Source: Madurella fahalii
Lineage: Eukaryota; Ascomycota; Sordariomycetes; Sordariales
Direction of reading: 5' to 3'
Assembly (NCBI GenBank): GCA_029876055.1
Contig: CM056877.1
Span: 124,001-188,000 of the forward strand
DNA length: 64,000 nucleotides
Shown: piece after piece, positions 56,439 to 64,000 of the stretch
Position numbering within the stretch: position 1 is the stretch's first letter
How the letters are laid out: each line of letters starts with the position of its first letter
Made by a program: the position numbers and the translations under genes
Notes under the pieces: generated by a model
What the model saw: only the letters and a program-made list of their open reading frames with translations
Database searches by the model: none
Told to the model about the DNA's origin: nothing

Positions 56439-56833
56439 TCGGGGGGTTGCGCCTAGTTAATTAGCTCAGCATTGAGTCCGCGACGGCAACTGATCGGGAT
56501 GTCGGAGACCAAAACACAAAAAACTATCCCAATCTGTGCGCCCCTCCGTTCCCGCCAAGTAGCCAAGGGATTGCGATTGGGGGAGCGCCAATTCTCCATG
56601 AATGCATCCTGAGGCATCTGCGGCGCGATAACCCGGGGCTGCCAACGCGGAGCTTCAGCCTCCGACATTAGGCCAGGAACCCCACATATCGCGGTGATTC
56701 TGAGAATATTGCCGTGAACCTGATGTCAAATTCTGGGATTGAGGATGCTATTTAAGATGCAGATCAGCCGAACGACGTCGACCTGACCTGGTTCTCGGTC
56801 TGTGGGCAGCAGCCGAATCCGACCCAAGTCAAC
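56439..56833 (+). promoter_or_regulatory. Promoter region of the mannanase gene
   Basis: A TATA-like TATTTAA lies at 56749-56755, 79 bp before the ATG. One match to the carbon-catabolite (CreA-type SYGGRG) pattern, CCGGGG, occurs near 56632. Both are pattern matches only. Confidence 0.35.
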
Positions 56834-58494
56834 ATGGCCAGAACTCTCAAGTATCTGTTCTGCGGCATCGTGGCCTTGTCAGGCACGAATGCTGCGCCAT
56901 ACCAGGGTAACGCTAGTAGTAGTTCGCGCACCTTTGAGGCCGAGGATGCGCTCCTGTCTGGGACCAATATCGACACGGCGCAGGCCGGGTTCACCGGTAA
57001 GGATACGTTCCTTTGGTTACTCGGAGGCGGCAAGCTGACTATCATCAGGCACCGGCTACGTTACTGGCTTCGACGAGGCGAACGACAAGGTTACTTTTAA
57101 CGTGGACAGTGACACCACCCGGTTGTACGACCTAAGTATCCGCGTTGCTGCCATCTATGGCGAGAAGCGCACCACCGTGGTGCTCAATGGCGGGGCGAGC
57201 AGCGAGGTCTACTTCCCCGCCGGCGAGACCTTTACATCTGTCGCCGCCGGGCAGCTCCTGCTGGACGAGGGCACCAACACGATTGACATCGTCAACAACT
57301 GGGGGTGGTACCTCATCGACTCGATCACTCTCACACCCTCTGCACCTCGTCCGGCCCACCAGATCAACGAAGCACCGATGAACCCGGCCGCCGACGATAA
57401 CGCCAAGGCGCTGTACAGCTACCTCCGTTCCATCTACGGCAAGAAGATCCTCTCCGGCCAGCAGGAGCTGTCGTACGCCAACTGGATTGCCGAGCAGACC
57501 GGCAAGATGCCGGCGCTCGTCTCGGTGGATCTCATGGATTACTCGCCATCGCGCGTCGAGCGAGGTACCGTAGGGACGGCAGTGGAAGAGGCCATCGAGC
57601 ACCACAACCGCGGCGGTATCGTCTCGATCCTCTGGCACTGGAACGCGCCGACGGGCCTGTACGACACCGAGGAGAACAAGTGGTGGAGCGGCTTCTACAC
57701 GCGGGCGACTGACTTTGACGTCGAGGCGGCGCTCAGCTCGACTACGAACGCTAACTACACGCTCCTCATCCGGGACATTGACGCCATCGCCGTGCAGCTG
57801 AAACGGCTGCAGTCAGCCGGAGTGCCCGTGCTCTTCCGGCCGCTGCACGAGGCCGAGGGCGGATGGTTCTGGTGGGGAGCGAAGGGGCCCGAGCCGGCCA
57901 AGAAGCTGTGGGCGCTGCTGCATGACCGGCTTACCAACCACCACCAGATCAACAACCTGCTCTGGGTCTGGAACTCCATCTTGCCCGAGTGGTACCCGGG
58001 GGATGAGACGGTTGATATTCTAAGCGCAGATGTGTATGCGCAGGGCAATGGGGTGGGTGCATTTCGTCTGCCTTTCTTTCCTTTTCGATCTTGGCTTTCC
58101 TTCCTCCCTCGGTCTCTTTCCTTTTGAGAGATCCTGCTCGTTCTCGGCTACGCCTGGCAGTTCTCGTTACTGACCCAATCTCAGCCAATGTCGACGCAGT
58201 ACAATCAACTCATCGAGTTGGGCCAAGACAAGAAGATGATTGCCGCGTCCGAGGTGGGGGCCGCCCCTCTTCCCGACCTACTGCAAGCCTATGAGGCGCA
58301 CTGGTTATGGTTCGCCGTATGGGGAGACACGTTCATCAACAACCCCGACTGGAACTCACTCGCTACCCTGAGACAAGTGAGTAGAGTGCTCTATGGCTTT
58401 ACGATAAGACCCAAATATAACTGACAGTCAATAGGTCTATACCAGCGACTATGTTCTCACCTTGGATGAAATACAGGGTTGGAGAGAAGCCTAA
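56834..58494 (+). CDS. Secreted CBM35-GH26 endo-beta-1,4-mannanase
   Basis: Four exons: 56834-56996, 57049-58052, 58185-58376, 58435-58494. The introns are 52, 132 and 58 nt. The product is 472 residues. A signal peptide covers about residues 1-20 (LFCGIVALSGTNAAP). A CBM35-type module follows (about 32-155): RTFEAEDALLSGTNI, then GTGYVTGFDE, VVLNGGASSEVYFP and WGWYLIDSITL. The GH26 domain runs to the end: GKKILSGQQELSYANW, GGIVSILWHWNAPTG, and the acid/base Glu322 in FRPLHEAEGGWFWWG. The nucleophile Glu412 lies in MIAASEVGAAP. The last small exons supply GDTFINNPDWNSL and the C-terminal VYTSDYVLTLDEIQGW. The arrangement matches characterised fungal CBM35-GH26 mannanases, which cut beta-mannan backbones outside the cell. 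The third exon starts CCAATG, restoring NGPMSTQYNQL. Confidence 0.93.
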
Positions 58495-59187
58495 GGGCCG
58501 TGGCAGGGTCAGGGTCTAACTACGTATCTATTAGTATTGGCTAATGGCCACCCTATGACACTGATACTAGACTAGGAAATATTCTATTCGAGTTATGTCA
58601 GAGTCCACTTAATGTACGAAGTGTTATATCCCCTGCTGTGGTAGCTGGGGGTCACAGTCCAGATCGGCCCCCATAATTATGTGACGGCTTGTATACTGTG
58701 GTATTGACCACTGCGTGTCCAAAGCCAAGGCCAGGCGGTTGGAGAATTGATATGGAGGACGACCGCATCTACCCTCTAGCACCTGGCAGCTCGTCCTCTG
58801 CGTAAGGTATGCGTTGAGTGGAGCCGCACAAATGATTGTCGGGACCCCACCTCCATGCAGGGTTGACTGGCAAGACGTTTGCATGGGGCAGATAAAACGG
58901 CTGGGTTATAAGTCAACACTCCTGTTATTCTTACGTCAGAGTCTGGACCAAATGCTCTTTCTCGGCAGACGCAACTCGGCAGCGCGCATCCCACGTACAG
59001 TACTGCGTATTCGCTACTGCTGCTGCCAGGTCCTGGGGGCTGTGCTGCCAAGGCTGAATGTTGGGCGAATCGCGTCACGGTTGATAAGTACTAGCCCAAA
59101 AAATCCCTGAGCCACACCAGAAATCTCATCTTCAACCCAGAGAGGTTCGAGATCGTTCTGGCACCAGATCTCAGCCACGAGGCAAGC
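58495..59187. other. Intergenic region, 693 bp
   Basis: An AT-richer first part fits the mannanase 3' UTR; the rest is upstream of the next gene. No gene is seen. Confidence 0.5.
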
Positions 59188-60052
59188 ATGGACAACCCCC
59201 CAGCCCCCCCCGCGGCGTCTCCATGTCCTGACGAGCGGCCGCCTATCTACAGCGAAGACGGCGATCCTAATGGCAAAGACCCTGAAGAAGTCGTGCAGCC
59301 CGCTGTGTTTGTCTTACACGGGCGCTTCATCTATGCCGAGACGGCCGCCGGCGAGGCGGACTCGGAGCCCTTGTACCAGCTCTCAAGGGCGATCCACGCG
59401 CAGGGGCGCTCGACGCTCACCATCAACTTCGATCGGTTAGACTACCGGGTGCGCACCGCCGCGAACGGCTCGCCGGCGGTCTCGAAGCGTGAAAAAGAGC
59501 TTTACCGCATCGAGGCCCGACTGCCTTTTACGTGGACTTTCGAGGTCCGTCTAGTGCCTCTCACGCGCAAAGCGCTTGGCGAGGTGCAGATCACCAAGAG
59601 CCCGATTTTCCATCATGGCTATCGGGCTGTGAAGGTGCTCTCCGACGCCCAACAAAGGGCTCTTGAGAGACAAGGGAAGAAGCCTAAGAAGGGCGAGTAC
59701 TATTTTGCCCTGAAGGAGCATGGGAAGGACACTTGGTTGTGGACCGATCCGGACGGGGTGCTAGTCGCTAGCCAGGTGAGCGGCATTCCGAGCGGTGGCG
59801 AGGGAGTCGAACACAAGTTGCGCGTCATGGTGCCGTTGACGCGGCGCACACTGGACGGCCTGGTGGCCATGTGGTGTTCGTGGATGTGGCATCTCCATAA
59901 CAAGGCCAACATTCCGAAGAAGACGTGGGAGGATCGTCAGTCTGCCGTTTCGTCTCGCCGTTGTCAACGACAAACCCCTGCTAATGAGCGACACAGGCAA
60001 GCGAATAATGCAACAACCCCGGATGTTGAAGAACGCCGGGCTTTATCAATAG
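59188..60052 (+). CDS. Conserved fungal protein of unknown function
   Basis: Two exons: 59188-59935 and 59997-60052, with a 61-nt intron (GTCAGT...GCTAATGA...ACAG). The product is 267 residues; without splicing the frame runs on to 60090. I do not recognise a named family. A Pro-rich leader of about 45 residues precedes VFVLHGRFIYAETAAGE and LYQLSRAIHAQGRSTLTINF. Then come YRIEARLPFTWTFEVRLVPL, a basic QGKKPKKGEYYFALKEHGKD and LMVPLTRRTLDGLVAMW-like hydrophobic segments (observed LRVMVPLTRRTLDGLVAMWC). The spliced tail, RKRIMQQPRMLKNAGLYQ, looks more natural than the unspliced one. The beta-rich pattern suggests a compact soluble domain. No signal peptide is seen. Confidence 0.65.
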
Positions 60053-60929
60053 CACTACGCAGCGGGCGCTACGATGCGCTGGGAACTTGAATTGTTAAAA
60101 CAATTGAATGAGACCGCTGAAACGACTTGAGTATGGGGTGGAAGGGAAGGGGACCGGGATAGCTAAGGGGTCCAGGAAGAAGCGAAGTTTACCTTCATCG
60201 GGTCCAATGGTGGCATCTAAAACACAGAAAGTCTTAGTTCAAGGGATGTCGAAATAATTGTCTTGGAAGTTAGGTATCTCTCCACCCGTGGTAACGCGTT
60301 GTCATCAGGACGCATACTATGATACTAGGTATTTACCTCGTCTAAGTTCCTACGTCGAACGCCGGGCTGAATGTATAATTCCATCTTTAGGAGTAGTGAA
60401 CAGCGTTGCTTGGTACCTAATTACTTTAAATAGGAAAGGTTGTGGTGCAAAGTTCAGTTCATGTCTCCAGTTTATTTATAGTGTCCCAACCAGTGCTCTC
60501 GGCCGAGAGCTGGTGGGTGATTTCCTTTGTATTAAGTAACGGCGGTAGTGTGAAGGCAGCGGGCTATGGCGTGTCCAAGCTATTGGTATTTCAAGGGCAG
60601 ATCTGTGCTCTCTAGAGTCGTCTATACTTGGAGAGCAGCCGCTGAGTAAATTTCCGTCATGTCAAGCAACTTTCACCGTTACCGGCAAAGTCACAACTAC
60701 AATGCCCCGCCCCCGCTCACCACCCCAGGTACCAACCTGAACGGCGCGTCCCAACGTTAACAACCACCAGCGCGGCACAACCGACCAACGTCATCTTGGA
60801 TACACACTTACGACGCGCCTGATCTGCCAACTCTCGAGGTCATCTTCGTACCCACGACGCACGAAACAGGCACGAGTACGTCTGTCACGCCCCAGCAATT
60901 ACCCGTTTCCTCGTCGTCGATTCGTCGCG
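60053..60929. other. Intergenic region, 877 bp
   Basis: Moderately AT-rich. No gene, tRNA or repeat is seen. The final part corresponds to the promoter of the former VPS24 copy. Confidence 0.5.
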
Positions 60930-61726
60930 ATGGAAAGCTTCACGGCGCTGTTCACAAAACCTGACCCTCAGGCACAGGTAAGCCGCTCCTAGCCCGACCA
61001 CTCTCATCAGAATCAAGGAGAATCACGGTGTTTGGCGTGGGAATCCGCTGACAGGCTGTGCAAAATAGCTCCGAAAATGCACCGCGCTTATCAGGTCCAA
61101 CGCCCGCAAACTGGACCGCGACATTGCACACCATGAAGCAAGTGGAGAGACCAAGACGAGGAATCTGATACTAGAAGCGAGCAAGCGGGCGGCGCGAGAC
61201 TCTCAGCGGCAAGCGCAGGCGCTGCGGGAGATGCGGGGGTTCGCGCGAATCTTGATCTTGCAACGCAAGACATCCGCTCGCCTGGTTACATCCAAGGCTC
61301 AACTTCAAAGCGTGCAGATGCAAGTGAGCGAGGCTTTTGCACTCCGTAAGATTGAGGGTAGTATACGCGCTAGTGTTGGCGTTATGCGCGATGTTAACTC
61401 CCTTATCCGCCTCCCCGAGCTGGCGGGTACGATGTGAGAGCTTTCAAGCGAGTTGATAAAGGCATGCATTATCGAGGAGATGGTGGGCGAAAGCCTTCCC
61501 GGGGATGACCTTGTCGAGATGGAGGAGGAGACCGCAGAAGGCGAGGTTGACAAGGTGCTGGGAGAGATCCTCAAGGGCCGTCTAGACGTAACCGGGAAGC
61601 TTCCTGTTACCCCTATCGCCCAAAAACTCCCTGCCGTCAGCCCCTTGCAGGAGGAGGGGGGAGGAAGAAGACACGAAGGCTATGATGGACTAGATGAGGA
61701 ACAGGCTAGAAGCCTTGAGGAGCTAA
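60930..61726 (+). pseudogene. VPS24: Decayed second copy of ESCRT-III subunit VPS24 (CHMP3)
   Basis: Exon 1 (60930-60977) reads MESFTALFTKPDPQAQ; a 91-nt intron (60978-61068) follows; exon 2 continues LRKCTALIRSNARKLDRDIA and TSKAQLQSVQMQVSEAFALR, KIEGSIRASVGVMRDVN and SLIRLPELAGTM. This is unmistakably Vps24, which builds membrane-scission filaments on endosomes. Damage: TGA at 61435-61437 where the family has Arg (a C-to-T change in CGA). After it, clear homology resumes with ELSSELIKACIIEEMVGESL and EVDKVLGEILKGRL. A slip in the G-run near 61650-61665 then moves the C-terminus to another frame, where EDTKAMMD, a TAG at 61691 (from CAG, again C-to-T) and MRNRLEALRS-stop (TAA 61724-61726) follow. 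There is also a frame excursion near 61130-61150. The retained intron indicates DNA-level duplication. An intact copy is expected elsewhere. Confidence 0.88.
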
Positions 61727-62555
61727 GCTCCTCGCTCGCATGCTTTGGCTCCTCTCCATTTTGCTGCCCTGGTTTTGTTTTCTTTCTCCTGACATATCCA
61801 ACACGGAACAACTGGGGGATCGGAAAGAGCTCTCGAGCCGCTTTCCCCTTTCCTTGATGGAATAGTAACATGGTAATTCTATTTGTTCATTTGCTTCACT
61901 TTACTTAGAGACAAAATCTCGCACGAGTACGCCTCGAACTGGTAGGAGTAAAGGGCGGTAACCAGAATGGAGCACGGGAGGTGTATCCGATGATGGGGCT
62001 CCAGGGGCCTTAACTGCTAACATAACATGAACTTTGCTGTTTTGTTTTGTATTGAAGACGTCACACGGACCCATATGCCGACGATCCCCTTACAGAGCAA
62101 TGTGGCAAATGTCTTGTAAGCCCTACAGACGGACATACCAGGCAATCTGATGATTCCATAACGAACTGGCGTTGCCACCTGATGCCGGTACAAAAAAGCT
62201 CGTCTCTCTGATACACGACGTACTCAAGCGAAGAATCTTTGCGGAAGAGAACGTAGGAAAAGAGAACAAATGTTTAGATGGGTCGTAGTGTCGCTAGTTC
62301 TGTCCATGAATTATGCTGTCACCTGCGATAAGCAGGGACTAAAGCAGAGCTCAGGATTCCAAGTGCTTCCACTTACCTTAGGCTTAATTAGAGATGCACT
62401 ACGGATTCTACCCGTTCTGGGAGCATGCCATGTCTCGTGACAAGACTGCTAACAGAAAACCCAACCTGTCCGCAGCATGCTCAGTCGGTCCAGCTCCTTC
62501 ATAGCCTGCACTCGCTTCTTATCCCACAGAGCAAATCCAGCGCGCCTCCACGCGC
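61727..62555. other. Intergenic region, 829 bp
   Basis: Lies between the VPS24 relic and the end of the F-box-like gene. No gene is seen. Confidence 0.5.
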
Positions 62556-63812
62556 TCAAACACACCAAGCGGGCGCAGATGGTGTCCTAATCGGCCGTCG
62601 CATTCGCACGGTGGGTTCGGATGACACCTTGACTAACGCCTCTCCAAACCAATTCACGTAACGTCCATCCAGCGCATCCGTCCAGCCAAACGGAGGTAAG
62701 TGCACTGCGTCTCCAACGAAATGAACCGTCCTGCCATGGCCAGCGTCGCCTTCCTGGCGCTGTTGCCCGAGTTGGTCTCTCGCCGGGTCTGGGAATCTAG
62801 CCAATCGTTGGACTTGCCAGCTGAGCCGCAAGCAAAGTAGTGAATATTGCAGGGCAAGCTGCCGGTAGAGAGGTATAGGCCCGCGGTCTATGGATGCTTC
62901 GTCCCTTGGTCGTGACAGCGACGGCGGGGTGCGGAGTGCGGCGTCGGCGAGGCCAGGGTGCTCCCGCATGTACCGGACCAGGCAATCCACGTGCGCCATG
63001 AGATCGCCGAACTCGGTCTCCCCGAGTGGCTCCACCACCGTGTTCGCTGGGCCCGGGGCCGCCGCCGCCGCCGCCGCCTCTTCTCCGACAAGCCAGAGCG
63101 CCATACACAACCGTACAACGAAGTAATCTGCGTGGTCGACCTGCTGCAGTTCCCAGGGTTCGAAGGCGGCAAAGAGGCCCAGTCGCACGCCTCCGTGGTC
63201 GCTTGTGTTGCCGATGGCGGCCGTATCCCGGTGCATCCAGTGAGAGGTACGCCTCGTCGGTGCCCAGGCATTGCAGACGATCTGACGCCGGTAAAACGCC
63301 CTCAGCACCCGCAGCCGCTCAGTGCGTGAGGGTGGGGCGGCGACAAGCCCCTTGGTGCCGAATGAGCGAAGTTGGGTTGCAATGTAGACACTGGCGAGGA
63401 AATTCATATTGTGAAGCGCGCGGCAGAGGTCAGTCAACTCCACCAGACTTGGACAGGCATCGCGCCGGCCATCCTGACCGCTGTTCAACATGTCCCGGTA
63501 CACGGCGGTTGCGGTGTGGATCCCGTCCCAATACGTCATCCACTTCCCGGGGTCGCCGGGGTCCGCGTAAGGAAAGATTTGGAGAAACAGAGCATCGATT
63601 ACAACCGCGCCGAGCTCATTCTGGAGGACACGGAAGATAATAGACGCTTTTCTCCCCTGAAAGCTCGCATAAATGAAGCGGCAGGTGGTGATGAAGTTGC
63701 CGAGATCTCGCACCGAGTCCATCTGGGAAAAGAGCATGTCGACAAGCTCCGGTGGAAGTGAGGTTAAATAACAAGGCTCCCTTTCGCGCATTTTTAACCC
63801 TTTCGCTGACAT
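62556..63812 (-). CDS. F-box-like domain protein
   Basis: ORF of 418 residues from the ATG at 63812. The N-terminal segment LTSLPPELVDMLFSQMDSVR (residues 17-36), followed by DLGNFITTCRFIYASFQGRK, has the F-box pattern (L-P-x-E-L...I/L..L......L...C+). Proteins of this kind recruit substrates to SCF ubiquitin ligases. The rest is helical and lineage-specific: CRALHNMNFLASVYIATQLR, HADYFVVRLCMALWLVGEEA with an Ala-rich insertion, and a C-terminal WTDALDGRYVNWFGEALVKV. Such architecture is common in Sordariomycete F-box families with unknown targets. The reading frame stays open upstream to 63959 without an initiating ATG at that end, so the start (63812, or the Met eight codons later) is uncertain. 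No intron is needed. Confidence 0.72.
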   Translation of the reverse strand: MSAKGLKMREREPCYLTSLPPELVDMLFSQMDSVRDLGNFITTCRFIYASFQGRKASIIFRVLQNELGAVVIDALFLQIFPYADPGDPGKWMTYWDGIHTATAVYRDMLNSGQDGRRDACPSLVELTDLCRALHNMNFLASVYIATQLRSFGTKGLVAAPPSRTERLRVLRAFYRRQIVCNAWAPTRRTSHWMHRDTAAIGNTSDHGGVRLGLFAAFEPWELQQVDHADYFVVRLCMALWLVGEEAAAAAAAPGPANTVVEPLGETEFGDLMAHVDCLVRYMREHPGLADAALRTPPSLSRPRDEASIDRGPIPLYRQLALQYSLLCLRLSWQVQRLARFPDPARDQLGQQRQEGDAGHGRTVHFVGDAVHLPPFGWTDALDGRYVNWFGEALVKVSSEPTVRMRRPIRTPSAPAWCV

Positions 63813-64000
63813 GACCGCTCCAAGACTGTCCCCCCTCCCTTGGTTGCAGTTTGGTTTGAGAAGGATGTGGATGGACGTACGTAGTGACCATGCAGCCATT
63901 GGGCACAACACGACCTTCTTCACGTGACAGCGCGAGCAAACTGCAAACGGCAAACTCAACGTTGGGAAGTTATAACGTTGTAATTAAAGGTTTTTTTTTT
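63813..64000. other. Window end, upstream of the F-box-like gene
   Basis: Promoter side of the F-box-like gene; ends in a T run at the window edge. No gene is seen. Confidence 0.4.

Noticed and set aside
61432..61440. GTGAGA at the premature stop of the VPS24 copy as a splice donor
   Set aside because: Sequence directly after it is clear Vps24 coding homology (ELSSELIKACIIEEM), so it is exon, not intron.

Overview
The window is from a filamentous ascomycete, most likely a Sordariomycete near the Sordariales. The evidence is GC-rich coding sequence, genes split by many short introns (about 50-90 nt, GT..CTRAY..AG), a MedA/Acon-3-type conidiation regulator, several Pth11-like membrane proteins, a CBM35-GH26 mannanase and a pol III tRNA-Gln with an intron. 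There are no bacterial features. Gene models were spliced by eye: each join was accepted only if the exons stay in one frame and the joined protein reads through a recognisable family motif.

Layout. 0-18 kb is a gene-dense, mostly housekeeping block: LYR-motif protein, GNAT acetyltransferase, five-exon 5'-nucleotidase, Pth11-like receptor, DLH/NTF2-like two-module protein, large GYF-domain protein and an EMW1/TTC27-like TPR protein. 18.2-26.8 kb is an 8.5 kb gene-poor stretch ahead of the medA homologue (26.8-29.4 kb); it probably holds the promoter and a long leader with upstream ORFs. 29.4-39 kb is gene-poor and partly AT-rich. It contains a C2H2-type protein gene broken by a frameshift and a fragmentary kinase relic. 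39-43 kb holds a BTB protein with Glu-Pro hexamer repeats facing a second Pth11-like protein.

44.9-58.5 kb is an accessory, catabolism-like neighbourhood: a secreted FAD-linked oxidoreductase, a tRNA-Gln, a Dal5/Liz1-like MFS carrier, a membrane-anchored histidine-phosphatase-like protein, a purine-cytosine-type permease, a GMC oxidoreductase and a secreted CBM35-GH26 mannanase. 59-64 kb holds a family of unknown function, a decayed second copy of the ESCRT-III gene VPS24, and an F-box-like protein.

The most notable items are the VPS24 pseudogene (two nonsense changes of C-to-T type plus indels), the frameshifted C2H2 gene, the GC-AG intron in the permease, two introns that are multiples of three and free of stops, and the long medA upstream region. 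I did not see a wholly new system.
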